64,000 nt of DNA from Microvirga arvi (GTDB lineage Bacteria > Pseudomonadota > Alphaproteobacteria > Rhizobiales > Beijerinckiaceae): NCBI RefSeq assembly GCF_016892765.1, contig NZ_JAFEMD010000013.1, positions 1-64,000 on the forward strand, given 5' to 3'. How positions within the stretch are numbered: position 1 is the stretch's first letter; each line of letters starts with the position of its first letter. The position numbers and the translations under genes are program-made. This document shows, piece after piece, positions 17,422 through 27,321 of the stretch. Under the pieces are notes generated by a model. It worked only from the letters and a program-made list of their open reading frames with translations. It was not told the origin of the DNA and ran no database searches.

Positions 17422-18732
17422 CTACTTGCCTATGCAGAAGCTGGAGAACAGCCGGTCGAGCACATCCTCCACATCCACCCGCCCGGTGATCTCGCCGATG
17501 GCCCGGGCCGCCAGACGGACTTCCTCGGCGGCCAGCTCCAGCGGACCTCTTCCGGCCAGCATGGCACGGGCGCGCACCAGGGAGCCATGGGCCCGCTCCA
17601 GGGCTTTTCGATGGCGCTCGCGGGTGATGACGGCATCCCCCTGCCCCATCATGCTTGCCGCTTCCGCTTCCAGTCGCCGGATCAGTTCCGGCAGACCCTG
17701 GCCGGTTGCAGCCGCGACCAGCAGGTCGCAATCGTGCCGGCTCCGCTTCAAATCGGCCTTTGTCCCCACCTTCAACAGGCGCCGGACCGATGGCGGGGTG
17801 CTCTCCTCCCCCTCCGGCGGCACGAGCCACAGAACGAGATCGGCATCCTGGGTGCGGGCAAGGGCCCGGGAAACACCCTCCTGCTCGATCAGGTCGGCGC
17901 TCTCCCGCATCCCCGCCGTGTCGGCGATGATCACCGGCAGGCCGCCGAGATCGCAATGGACCTCGATCACATCGCGAGTCGTGCCGGGGATCGGCGACAC
18001 GATGGCGACATCCCGCTGGGCGAGCGCGTTGAGGAGGGTCGACTTGCCGGCATTGGGCGGCCCGGCGAGGACGACGGTCAGGCCTTCCCGCAGGCGTTCA
18101 CCGCTCCGGTTGGCCAGTGCCCGGCCGATTGCCCCTTGGACCTCATCGATCATCCGGAGAATGTCCGCCTCGAGATCCTCCGGCACGTCGCCCTCGTCGG
18201 AAAAATCGAGGCTCGCCTCCAGAAGCGCCAGGATCCGAAGGATGGTCTCGCGCCATTCCTCGGCGGCATGGCCGAGACGCCCGCCGAGTTGGAGCATCGC
18301 CTGGCGGCGCTGAGCCTCCGTCTCGGCATCGATGATATCGGCGAGGCCTTCGACCTGGGAGAGATCCATCCGCCCGTTGAGAAAGGCCCGCCGGGTGAAT
18401 TCACCGGCTTCAGCCGGCCGGCAATTCTCGAACGAGCCGAGGGCCCGCAGCACGGCGGCGCGGGTGGCAAGGCCGCCATGGATGTGGAGCTCCGCCTGGT
18501 CCTCGCCGGTAAAGCTCTGCGGTCCCGGCATCCACAGTATGAGCGCCTGATCGAGGGGTTCGCCGGTTGAGGGATCGCTCAGGGTCCGCACCACGGCCCG
18601 CCGGGGGTCGGGCACCCTCCCCGCCATCCGCTCCAGGATGCTGCGGCTCTCCGGCCCGCTGATCCGGATAAGGCACACGGCAGCCCGGCCGTGACCGGAG
18701 GCAATGGCGAAGATGGTGTCGTCCGATCGCAT
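17422..18732 (-). CDS. mnmE: tRNA modification GTPase MnmE (TrmE)
   Basis: A 436-residue G-protein that works with MnmG on wobble uridine modification. The N-terminal formyl-THF-binding domain is residues 1-118. A helical domain follows, with an inserted Ras-like G domain: G1 GPPNAGKS (224-231), G2 TTRD (251-254), G3 DTAG (271-274). The usual G4 NKxD is replaced by GTKADL, also seen in alphaproteobacterial homologues as far as I recall. The essential C-terminal FCIGK (432-436) is intact. It lies upstream of mnmG on the same strand with a 209-base gap containing parS, so the two may have separate promoters. Confidence 0.95.
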   Translation of the reverse strand: MRSDDTIFAIASGHGRAAVCLIRISGPESRSILERMAGRVPDPRRAVVRTLSDPSTGEPLDQALILWMPGPQSFTGEDQAELHIHGGLATRAAVLRALGSFENCRPAEAGEFTRRAFLNGRMDLSQVEGLADIIDAETEAQRRQAMLQLGGRLGHAAEEWRETILRILALLEASLDFSDEGDVPEDLEADILRMIDEVQGAIGRALANRSGERLREGLTVVLAGPPNAGKSTLLNALAQRDVAIVSPIPGTTRDVIEVHCDLGGLPVIIADTAGMRESADLIEQEGVSRALARTQDADLVLWLVPPEGEESTPPSVRRLLKVGTKADLKRSRHDCDLLVAAATGQGLPELIRRLEAEAASMMGQGDAVITRERHRKALERAHGSLVRARAMLAGRGPLELAAEEVRLAARAIGEITGRVDVEDVLDRLFSSFCIGK

Positions 18733-18861
18733 CGGCGTGAACCTCGTGAGGAGAACAGGACTTAACTCTGGCGAAGCCCTAAATCAAAAAGACACTCGGG
18801 ATCGGTTCAGATCTGGGCCGATCAACCCGGCCGGATCAACGCGGAAGCAGGAGCAGGATCC

Positions 18862-20886
<2,025 letters not shown>

Positions 20887-20894
20887 AACCCGCC

Positions 20895-21404
20895 TCAGCA
20901 GTCCGGGTCTGGCTTCTCTGCCTCACGCTTGAGATGCGACAGCGGCAAAGCCCCATCGGATTTCACCCGTGTGAGAGCGAAGTTGGAGCGGATATCGCCG
21001 ATCATCGGCAGAATCAGGAGCTTTTCGGTGAGCAGCCTCTCATAGGCCTTGAGGTTCGCCACGACGATCTCGACGATGAAGTCGGCCGTGCCGGACACCA
21101 TCTGGCAGGCCACCACCTCCGGCATGGCCGCGAGCGCCTCCTGCAATGCCTGCGCATTGTCGCGGGAATGCTTCTCGACCTTGATCTCGACGAAGACCGT
21201 GAGGCCCAAGCCCACCGATTCCCGGTCGAGAACGGCCCGATAGGAGCGGATGAAGCCCTCGCGCTCGAGGCGGCGGACCCGGCGCAGGCAGGGCGAGGGC
21301 GAGAGCCCGACCTGATCGGCCAGTTCCTGGTTGGTCAGTCGACCGTCGGATTGCAGAGCATTCAGGATTCTCAAGTCGATGGCGTCGAGGTCGATGTAAG
21401 GCAT
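20895..21404 (-). CDS. Lrp/AsnC-family transcriptional regulator
   Basis: A 169-residue regulator. The N-terminal helix-turn-helix has LDAIDLRILNALQSDGRLTN, ELADQVGLSPSPCLRRVRRL and EGFIRSYRAVLD. The C-terminal RAM (ACT-like) effector domain has VFVEIKVEKH, CQMVSGTADFIVEIVVANL and IRSNFALTRVK. Members form octamers and sense amino acids. It is divergently transcribed from an EamA exporter gene with a 122-base spacer, the usual arrangement for an Lrp regulator controlling an amino-acid exporter. The amino acid cannot be inferred. Confidence 0.93.
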   Translation of the reverse strand: MPYIDLDAIDLRILNALQSDGRLTNQELADQVGLSPSPCLRRVRRLEREGFIRSYRAVLDRESVGLGLTVFVEIKVEKHSRDNAQALQEALAAMPEVVACQMVSGTADFIVEIVVANLKAYERLLTEKLLILPMIGDIRSNFALTRVKSDGALPLSHLKREAEKPDPDC

Positions 21405-21526
21405 CGATCATTCCTATCCGCTTTCACGCAATATTCTGCCAAGGATTAGACCGAAATAAGGATCAACTCGCAAGGACATGCTATACTCTGACATGGTATG
21501 CTCAACCACATCAAAGGGGTCTCGTC

Positions 21527-22465
21527 ATGTCCGATATGGCTGCGGCTACACGCAGGAGCAGCACCCGCCCTGCCCTCATCGGCTGGCTTGCAGCGCTTGC
21601 CACGGTGACGATCTGGGGTGTCTGGGCTGTGGCGACCCGCCATGCGGTCACGCATGACCTGCCGCCTGCGGCCGTGGGTCTGCTCAGGTTCGGCGTGCCA
21701 GCTCTTGTCCTGATCCCCTTCAGCTGGCGGTCCGGTTTGTTTCCGAAAGGTCTGAGCGTTCCGAAAGGGCTGGCGCTCCTCGGCTCCGGCGCACCGTTCT
21801 TCCTGATCGTGGCGCTCGGCATGCAGTTCGCGCCGGCTGCCGAGATCGGCCCGCTCCTGCCCGGCACCATGCCGCTCTTCGTCGCTCTCATCGGCTGGCT
21901 TACGTTCGGGGAGCGCGTGGGAGGCGTGCGGCTTGCCGGTTTCGTCCTCATCCTTGTGGGCGTGGTGTGCATCGGCGGCTACGGGCTTCTGCTCACCGGC
22001 AACGGGGCCTGGCGCGGGCATCTTCTTTTGCTGAGCGGGGCCTGTCTCTGGGGCATCTACACCCATGCCTATCGCCGCAGCGGCCTGTCGGCCCTGCAGG
22101 CTGCAGCCCTGATCGGACTCTGGTCCGTCCTGATCCTCCTGCCGTTCGGAGGCCCGCCCCTGATCCACGCCGTCGGCAGGGGGCTTGCCGCTCCCCTTCT
22201 GATGCAGATGATCCTGCAGGGTCTCCTCTCGGGTGTTGCGGGTGTCGTGCTCTATGGAATCGCGGTCGACCGGCTTGGTGCTTCGCGCGCAGCCGCCGTC
22301 TCCCCACTCGCGATCGTACTCGCTGCCCTGATCGCAATTCCGGTTCTCGGGGAATATCCCGAGCCTGCCGCCCTGGTCGGGATAGTGATGGCGACCCTGG
22401 GCGTTGTGCTCGCAAGCAGTATCGTCGGCCGACCCGCGCCGGCCCATGTGGTCTCGAAGGGTTGA
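21527..22465 (+). CDS. DMT-superfamily (EamA) transporter, probable metabolite exporter
   Basis: A 312-residue inner-membrane protein with about ten hydrophobic segments arranged as two EamA repeats. The first runs from LAALATVTIWGVWAVATRHA to GVVCIGGYGLLL. The second begins GHLLLLSGACLWGIYTHAYR and ends LVGIVMATLGVVLASSIVG. EamA proteins export amino acids, nucleobases or other small metabolites. The divergent Lrp regulator suggests an amino-acid substrate, but that is inference. ATG 21527 follows AAAGGGG at a suitable distance. The 3' end runs into a very small membrane protein gene 37 bases downstream. Confidence 0.88.
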   Translation: MSDMAAATRRSSTRPALIGWLAALATVTIWGVWAVATRHAVTHDLPPAAVGLLRFGVPALVLIPFSWRSGLFPKGLSVPKGLALLGSGAPFFLIVALGMQFAPAAEIGPLLPGTMPLFVALIGWLTFGERVGGVRLAGFVLILVGVVCIGGYGLLLTGNGAWRGHLLLLSGACLWGIYTHAYRRSGLSALQAAALIGLWSVLILLPFGGPPLIHAVGRGLAAPLLMQMILQGLLSGVAGVVLYGIAVDRLGASRAAAVSPLAIVLAALIAIPVLGEYPEPAALVGIVMATLGVVLASSIVGRPAPAHVVSKG

Positions 22466-22502
22466 GGATGATGCTCAGGCTTCACAGGGCAACGGAGCAC
22501 CC

Positions 22503-22601
22503 ATGTTCTTCTTCTTTTCGAACCGCCTGGGCTGCGCCGGCTCGCTCGTGATCTCCGCCGTGCTGACCCTGATCGTGCTGGCGCTCATGGGCGTGTTCTG
22601 A
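22503..22601 (+). CDS. 32-residue single-pass membrane protein
   Basis: A tiny reading frame, MFFFFSNRLGCAGSLVISAV followed by LTLIVLALMGVF, giving one hydrophobic helix from about residue 9 to the end after a Phe-rich, Arg-containing head. CGGAG at 22493-22497 sits 5 bases before ATG 22503, a good ribosome binding site. The stop is followed at once by a strong hairpin. From memory, similar Phe-rich small proteins occur in other Hyphomicrobiales genomes, but I cannot search. It could be co-transcribed with the DMT exporter gene. Function unknown. Confidence 0.65.
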   Translation: MFFFFSNRLGCAGSLVISAVLTLIVLALMGVF

Positions 22602-22610
22602 GCGCAAACA

Positions 22611-22642
22611 AAAACCCCACCCTCCGCCTAGAGGATGGGGTT
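22611..22642 (-). terminator. Rho-independent terminator of rho
   Basis: On the minus strand the sequence reads AACCCCATCCTC, a short loop, GAGGGTGGGGTT, then TTTGTTTG: a GC-rich stem with a U-tract about 30 bases after the rho stop codon. It also lies just after the small membrane protein gene on the plus strand, where it lacks a U-tract. Confidence 0.75.
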
Positions 22643-22672
22643 GAAATTCGGCAGGCGGACCGTCCGCCTGCC

Positions 22673-23938
22673 TCAGGTGTTCATCGAATCGAAGAAGTCC
22701 TGGTTCGACTTGGTCTGGCGCAGCTTGTCGAGCAGGAACTCGATGGCGTCCACCGTGCCCATCGGGTTGAGGATGCGGCGCAGCACGTACATCTTCTTGA
22801 GCGTGTCTGATGGGACCAGCAGCTCTTCCTTACGGGTGCCCGACCGGGTGATGTCGATCGCCGGGAAGGTGCGCTTGTCGGCGACCTTGCGGTCCAGGAT
22901 GATTTCTGAGTTGCCGGTGCCCTTGAACTCCTCGAAGATCACCTCGTCCATGCGCGAGCCGGTGTCGATCAGCGCGGTGGCGATGATGGTGAGCGAACCG
23001 CCCTCCTCGATGTTGCGCGCCGCGCCGAAGAAGCGCTTCGGGCGCTGCAGGGCGTTGGCATCGACACCGCCGGTGAGCACTTTTCCGGACGACGGCACCA
23101 CCGTGTTGTAGGCGCGGCCCAGGCGGGTGATCGAGTCGAGCAGGATGACCACGTCGCGGCCGTGCTCCACGAGGCGCTTGGCCTTCTCGATCACCATCTC
23201 GGCCACCTGCACGTGGCGGGTCGCCGGCTCGTCGAAGGTGGAGGCCACGACCTCGCCCTTCACCGAGCGCTGCATGTCGGTCACTTCCTCCGGGCGCTCG
23301 TCGATGAGCAGCACGATGAGGTAGCATTCGGGATGGTTGGTGGTGATCGACTGCGCCACGTTCTGCATCAGCACGGTCTTGCCGGTGCGCGGCGGCGCGA
23401 CGATGAGCGCGCGCTGGCCTTTGCCGATGGGCGAGACGATGTCGATGATGCGCGGCGAGAAGTCCTTGCGCGTCGGATCGGCGATCTCGAGGTTGAAGCG
23501 CTCGTGCGGAAAGAGCGGCGTCAGGTTGTCGAAATGCACCTTGTGCCGGATTTTTTCCGGATCCTCGAAATTGATCGTGTTGACCTTGAGCAGCGCGAAA
23601 TAGCGCTCGCCTTCCTTGGGTCCGCGGATCGGGCCGTCCACTGTGTCGCCGGTGCGCAGGCCGAATTTCCGGATCTGCGACGGCGAGACATAGATGTCGT
23701 CGGGACCGGGCAGATAGTTCGAATCGGCCGAGCGCAGGAAGCCGAAGCCGTCCTGCAGCACCTCGACGACGCCCGCGCCGATGATCTCGACCTCGCGCGC
23801 CGCCAGCTGCTTGAGGATCGCAAACATGAGCTCCTGCTTGCGCATGGTGCTCGCGTTCTCGACCTCGAGCTCCTCGGCGAAGGCGATGAGTTCGGTGGGT
23901 GTTTTGGATTTCAGGTCTTGAAGCTTGATTTCCCTCAT
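22673..23938 (-). CDS. rho: Transcription termination factor Rho
   Basis: A 421-residue hexameric RNA helicase. The start is ATG 23938 ([18 protein letters not shown]), the standard Rho N-terminus; the longer open frame adds 30 residues that do not look like Rho. The RNA-binding cold-shock-like domain covers [20 protein letters not shown]. The ATPase has Walker A APPRTGKT (181-188), Walker B region [12 protein letters not shown] and the [15 protein letters not shown]-loop motifs. Length is normal. The 259-base gap upstream has no identified gene other than the start of the FMN-binding protein leader. It lies 2 kb left of hemE, close to the inferred origin. Confidence 0.97.
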   Translation of the reverse strand: MREIKLQDLKSKTPTELIAFAEELEVENASTMRKQELMFAILKQLAAREVEIIGAGVVEVLQDGFGFLRSADSNYLPGPDDIYVSPSQIRKFGLRTGDTVDGPIRGPKEGERYFALLKVNTINFEDPEKIRHKVHFDNLTPLFPHERFNLEIADPTRKDFSPRIIDIVSPIGKGQRALIVAPPRTGKTVLMQNVAQSITTNHPECYLIVLLIDERPEEVTDMQRSVKGEVVASTFDEPATRHVQVAEMVIEKAKRLVEHGRDVVILLDSITRLGRAYNTVVPSSGKVLTGGVDANALQRPKRFFGAARNIEEGGSLTIIATALIDTGSRMDEVIFEEFKGTGNSEIILDRKVADKRTFPAIDITRSGTRKEELLVPSDTLKKMYVLRRILNPMGTVDAIEFLLDKLRQTKSNQDFFDSMNT

Positions 23939-24142
23939 CGGGGAACACTCTCGGGGTAAGATCGCGGGCAGGTTGGGCTGGACGCGGGAGGAGATAAAGG
24001 GAACGTTCGACAGGGCCGCCGGGTTCACGAACCGTGACTGTGGGAGGCCTGAAGCCCCGTGCAGCGCACCTGTCTTTGAGGAGGAGGACTTCGTTCTAAC
24101 CGTTTTCTCCGGAAATCACAAGAGCCTTCGTCACACCTGCCT

Positions 24143-24168
24143 GGAACGGAACCCTCCGAAGAGAGGTT
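24143..24168 (+). promoter_or_regulatory. Weak EcfG-type promoter candidate for the FMN-binding protein gene
   Basis: GGAAC at 24143-24147 and GTT at 24166-24168 are separated by 18 bases. The general stress sigma factor EcfG of alphaproteobacteria prefers GGAAC-N16-CGTT, which is 17 bases to GTT, so the spacing is one base long and the C is absent. It lies 30 bases before the GTG start. Low-confidence match. Confidence 0.35.
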
Positions 24169-24197
24169 ATCGGTGGCCGATCAAGGAGATAACCGCC

Positions 24198-24632
24198 GTG
24201 AGCCAGCTGACCCTCGCCGACCTGTCCGACAAGATGCGCGACATCGACTTCGCCATGCTCTCGACCCATGCGGAGGGAGGGGAGATCGCGGGCCGTCCCA
24301 TGAGCAACAACGGGGACGTTGCCTACGAGGGCGATTCGTATTTCTTCTCCTACGAGGACACCCGGACCGTCGAGGATATCAAGCGGGATCCGAAAGTGTC
24401 CCTATCGTTCCAAGGCAGCAAGAGCCTCCTCGGCAAGCCTCCGATCTTCATCGCCGTCGAAGGCCGCGCCGAACTGATCCGTGACAGGAAAGCCTTCGAG
24501 GAGCACTGGACCAAGGATCTCGAAATCTGGTTCAAGGACGGGGTCGACACACCGGGCCTCGTCCTGATCAAGGTTCACGCCACCCGCATCCATTACTGGC
24601 ACGGCATGGATGAGGGCGAGATCAAGGTCTGA
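24198..24632 (+). CDS. Pyridoxamine 5'-phosphate oxidase-like FMN-binding protein
   Basis: A 144-residue split beta-barrel protein of the general-stress-protein-26 type (Pyrid_ox_like). GTG 24198 is chosen because AAGGAGAT lies 7 bases upstream; an in-frame open stretch back to 23925 overlaps rho and has no protein character. Recognisable parts are DIDFAMLSTHAEGGEIAGRP, GDSYFFSYEDTRTVEDI, DPKVSLSFQGSKSLLG and the C-terminal WFKDGVDTPGLVLIKVHATR. Such proteins bind FMN or F420-like flavins; the physiological substrate is usually unknown. It is convergent with hemJ, 3 bases apart. A weak EcfG-type motif lies upstream. Confidence 0.85.
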   Translation: MSQLTLADLSDKMRDIDFAMLSTHAEGGEIAGRPMSNNGDVAYEGDSYFFSYEDTRTVEDIKRDPKVSLSFQGSKSLLGKPPIFIAVEGRAELIRDRKAFEEHWTKDLEIWFKDGVDTPGLVLIKVHATRIHYWHGMDEGEIKV

Positions 24633-24635
24633 GCA

Positions 24636-25064
24636 TCATCCAAACGGCTTCACGATCACCAGGATCACGATTCCGATCATCAGCACCGTCGGCACCTCGT
24701 TGAGGATGCGATAATATTTCGCTGGCTTGGTGTTCCTGTCGGCGGCGAACTCTTTCAGCCGGCGCACATAGACGCCGTGCAGGCCGGAGAGGATCAGCAC
24801 GAGCAGCAGCTTCCCGTGCAGCCAGCCGGATGTGTACCAGCCGCCGTCCCAGACGAGGTACAGGCCGAGCACCCAGGTGACGATCATGGCGGGATTGATG
24901 ATCGCCTTGAGCAGGCGCCGCTCCATGATCTTGAAGGTCTCGGACTGGATCGAACCTTTTTGCGTCTCGCTGTGATAGACGAACAGGCGCGGCAGATAGA
25001 GCATGCCGGCCATCCACGCGATGACGGCGATCACGTGAAACGCTTTCAGCCACAGATACAGCAT
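24636..25064 (-). CDS. hemJ: Protoporphyrinogen IX oxidase HemJ
   Basis: A 142-residue inner-membrane protein with four hydrophobic helices. HemJ is the oxidase of the penultimate heme step in most alphaproteobacteria. Family signatures are WLKAFHVIAVIAWMAGMLYL with conserved H10, RLFVYH, INPAMIVTWVLGLYL, WLHGKLLLVLILSGLHG with conserved K85, and RILNEVPTVLMIGIVILVIV. The gene follows hemE on the same strand after 5 bases, so two heme-synthesis steps are co-expressed beside the replication origin. Confidence 0.93.
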   Translation of the reverse strand: MLYLWLKAFHVIAVIAWMAGMLYLPRLFVYHSETQKGSIQSETFKIMERRLLKAIINPAMIVTWVLGLYLVWDGGWYTSGWLHGKLLLVLILSGLHGVYVRRLKEFAADRNTKPAKYYRILNEVPTVLMIGIVILVIVKPFG

Positions 25065-25069
25065 TTCTC

Positions 25070-26107
25070 TTAAGCCCCCCGCACGCGGGCGATCATCTGC
25101 GCCACGTGCTCGATCGGCGTCTCCGGCAGGATGCCGTGTCCGAGATTGAAGATGTGCGGGCGGCCGCGGGCCGCTGCGAGAACATGATCAACGCCCTTTT
25201 CGAGTGGATCTCCCCCTGCGATCAGGGCCAGAGGATCGAGATTGCCCTGGGTGGCGAGCGTGTTCGGCAGGGTCGGCAGCACCTGTGCCGGATCCAGCGT
25301 CCAGTCGAGCGCCAGCGCGTCGCCGATCCCGGCCGAGGCGAAGCGATGAAGGTTCGCGCCGCCGCCGCGCACGAACACGATGACCTTGGCATGCGGCCGT
25401 GCCTGCTTCAGGCCCTCGACCATGCGGCGGATCGGGTTCAGCGACAGCCGGTCGAAGAGCGCCGGCGGCAGCGCCGACCCGAAGCTCTCGAAGATCTGCA
25501 CGGCTTCCGCGCCCGCATCGATCTGGCGGATGAGGTAAGACGTGGAGGCCCGCACCAGCCGGTCGATGAGCGCGTCCATGAAGGCGGGATCGCGATAGGC
25601 GGTGAGCCGGGCCGGCGCCTGGTCCGGGGTGCCCTTGCCGGCGATCATGTAGCTCGCCACCGTCCAGGGCGCGCCGCAGAAACCGAGAAGCGTCGTCTCC
25701 TTCGGCAGGCTCTTGCTCAGGCGGTCGAGGGTCTCGAAGACCGGATCGAGGCGCTCAAGCGGCAATTCATCGGCGAGCCTCGCAAAATCCGCCTGGGCGG
25801 TGACCGGATCGAGCCTCGGCCCCTCGTTCTCGACGAAGCGCACGTCCTGGCCGAGCGCATGGGGAATGACCAGGATGTCGGAGAACAGGATCGAGGCGTC
25901 GAAGCCGAAGCGGCGGATCGGCTGAAGCGTCACCTCCTCGGCGAGCCGCGGATTGTAGCAGAGATCCAGGAAGGAGCCCGCCTGCTTCCGGGTCTCCCGG
26001 TATTCCGGCAGGTAGCGGCCGGCCTGACGCATGATCCAGATCGGCAGAGGCCAGACCGGCTCGCCATTCAGCACGCGCAAAATCGCCTTGGTGGAACGTG
26101 TGCTCAC
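25070..26107 (-). CDS. hemE: Uroporphyrinogen decarboxylase
   Basis: A 345-residue TIM-barrel enzyme that converts uroporphyrinogen III to coproporphyrinogen III. The substrate-binding N-terminal signature PIWIMRQAGRYLPEYR begins at residue 22, and GFCGAPWTVASYMIAGKG and FNLGHGILPETPIEHV are in place. Length is normal. It is the first gene left of the putative origin and is transcribed away from it; hemE flanks the chromosomal origin in Caulobacter, Rickettsia and Sinorhizobium as established knowledge. A divergent ppsR gene lies across the 380-base gap. Confidence 0.97.
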   Translation of the reverse strand: MSTRSTKAILRVLNGEPVWPLPIWIMRQAGRYLPEYRETRKQAGSFLDLCYNPRLAEEVTLQPIRRFGFDASILFSDILVIPHALGQDVRFVENEGPRLDPVTAQADFARLADELPLERLDPVFETLDRLSKSLPKETTLLGFCGAPWTVASYMIAGKGTPDQAPARLTAYRDPAFMDALIDRLVRASTSYLIRQIDAGAEAVQIFESFGSALPPALFDRLSLNPIRRMVEGLKQARPHAKVIVFVRGGGANLHRFASAGIGDALALDWTLDPAQVLPTLPNTLATQGNLDPLALIAGGDPLEKGVDHVLAAARGRPHIFNLGHGILPETPIEHVAQMIARVRGA

Positions 26108-26126
26108 AGGCCCTCTCTTAAAAGAA

Positions 26127-26150
26127 GAATCTTTGAATCTTAGAATCTGA
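26127..26150 (+). repeat. Three tandem 8-mers with GANTC sites in the origin AT-rich segment
   Basis: GAATCTTT, GAATCTTA and GAATCTGA follow one another without gaps. Each begins with GAATC, a target of the cell-cycle methyltransferase CcrM (GANTC). The repeats sit in the most AT-rich part of the hemE/ppsR gap, where a DNA-unwinding element would be expected. Confidence 0.7.
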
Positions 26151-26218
26151 TGTTTCTCTTGGGCCGTGAATCACAAAGCCGCAACCCCGTCCACAAGCGG
26201 TCCACACAGGGCTTGGGT

Positions 26219-26233
26219 TTAACGGTTCATTAA
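26219..26233. promoter_or_regulatory. CtrA-type binding site 1 in the origin
   Basis: TTAACGGTTCATTAA is an exact match to TTAA-N7-TTAA, the consensus of the master cell-cycle regulator CtrA, which blocks initiation when bound to the Caulobacter origin. Confidence 0.65.
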
Positions 26234-26277
26234 CGGATGGGGCACGCTCGCCACAATCCTTTCTGAAATCTTAAAGC

Positions 26278-26292
26278 TTAACAGCCCGTTAA
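26278..26292. promoter_or_regulatory. CtrA-type binding site 2 in the origin, with flanking half-sites
   Basis: TTAACAGCCCGTTAA is a second exact TTAA-N7-TTAA. Extra TTAA half-sites at 26271-26274 and 26299-26302 make a cluster of four within 32 bases. Confidence 0.65.
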
Positions 26293-26445
26293 CGAAGGTT
26301 AACCAAAACTGAATTCGGCGCTTGGAGGTGATTCGTGCCGGATTCTCCCAATGCGGGACCTCGAGAGGCGCACAACGGGCACCCCTGTTGATGGCTTTGG
26401 CCGTATCCCACAGGCGCTTGTGCTGGACCTCTTCGCCTGAGCGTT

Positions 26446-26454
26446 TTATCCACA
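26446..26454 (+). other. Consensus DnaA box in the origin
   Basis: TTATCCACA is a perfect match to the strong bacterial DnaA box. It lies 34 bases before the ppsR start codon. Confidence 0.75.
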
Positions 26455-26487
26455 CTGATCGACTCCTTTCCCTGGAGAACCGGATCC

Positions 26488-27318
26488 GTGGGACGCAGTT
26501 ACTTTCATCTCCATCTCGTCTCCGACTCGACGGGCGAAACGCTCATCACCGTCGCCCGCGCGGTGGTCGCCCAATATGAGGGCGTCGCCGCCATCGAGCA
26601 CGTCTATCCGCTCGTGCGCTCCAACACCCAGCTGGAGCGCGTGATCAGCGAGATCGAGACTGCGCCCGGCATCGTGCTCTACACCCTCGTGGAGCAGGAC
26701 CTCGCCAGCCGCCTCGAGGAGGTCTGCCGCGCGACCGGCTCGCCTTATCTCTCCGTGCTCGAGCCGGTGCATGCCCTGCTCTCCTCCTATCTCGGCACCC
26801 ATTCCACCGCGCGACCCGGCGCGCAGCACATGCTGAATGCGGAGTATTTCAAGCGCATCGACGCCATGAACTTCACCCTCATGCACGATGACGGGCACCT
26901 GCCGCACGATCTCGACGAGGCGGATGTGATCCTGGTGGGCGTGAGCCGCACCTCGAAGACGCCGACCTCCATCTATCTCGCCAACCGGGGCCTCAAGACC
27001 GCCAACATCCCGCTCGTTCCCGGCGTGCCGCCGCCAGCCATCCTCGAGACGGCCAGGAAGGCGCTGATCGTCGGCCTGGTGGCGACGCCCGAGCGCATCG
27101 TGCAGATCCGGCAGAACCGGCTTCTGAGCCTGAACGCCGATGACGACACCTCTTATGTGGACCGCGAGGCGGTGGCCGAGGAGCTGGCGGCGTCCCGCCG
27201 GCTCTTCGCGCGCAACGGCTGGCCGGTGATCGACGTGACCCGCCGCTCGATCGAGGAGACGGCGGCCGCGATCATCGATCACTACCGGGACCGCCGCCAG
27301 CGCCAGAACGCGGAATAG
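26488..27318 (+). CDS. ppsR: PEP synthase / pyruvate phosphate dikinase regulatory kinase-phosphorylase (DUF299)
   Basis: A 276-residue bifunctional ADP-dependent kinase and Pi-dependent pyrophosphorylase that switches PEP synthase or pyruvate phosphate dikinase off and on by phosphorylating an active-site Thr. It starts at GTG 26488 with TGGAGA about 10 bases upstream. The opening [14 protein letters not shown] and the nucleotide-binding [11 protein letters not shown] (151-161) define the family. The dikinase target is outside the window. It is the first gene right of the putative origin and starts a tightly packed run with maf, aroE, coaE and dnaQ, as in Caulobacter. Confidence 0.93.
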   Translation: MGRSYFHLHLVSDSTGETLITVARAVVAQYEGVAAIEHVYPLVRSNTQLERVISEIETAPGIVLYTLVEQDLASRLEEVCRATGSPYLSVLEPVHALLSSYLGTHSTARPGAQHMLNAEYFKRIDAMNFTLMHDDGHLPHDLDEADVILVGVSRTSKTPTSIYLANRGLKTANIPLVPGVPPPAILETARKALIVGLVATPERIVQIRQNRLLSLNADDDTSYVDREAVAEELAASRRLFARNGWPVIDVTRRSIEETAAAIIDHYRDRRQRQNAE

Positions 27319-27321
27319 GCG

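Larger units (their letters stand above)
26108..26487. other. oriC: Putative chromosomal replication origin (oriC)
   Basis: This non-coding 380-base gap lies between divergent hemE and ppsR (DUF299), the position of Cori in Caulobacter crescentus and Rickettsia. It contains an AT-rich stretch at about 26117-26158 with three tandem GAATCTnn 8-mers, two exact TTAA-N7-TTAA CtrA-type sites (26219-26233, 26278-26292) plus further TTAA half-sites at 26271 and 26299, and a perfect DnaA box TTATCCACA at 26446-26454. Two weaker TCCACA cores lie at 26190-26195 and 26201-26206. Six GANTC sites occur at 26127, 26135, 26143, 26168, 26330 and 26341. parAB and parS are 9-13 kb to the left. GC skew was not computed. 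Confidence 0.8.

Noticed and set aside
23925-24197. N-terminal extension of the FMN-binding protein to 23925
   Set aside because: AAGGAGAT and GTG at 24198 are a better start; the upstream residues overlap rho and have no domain character.
26187-26206. CCGTCCACA and CGGTCCACA as further DnaA boxes
   Set aside because: Each differs from TTATCCACA at three positions. They are mentioned only as weak TCCACA cores.
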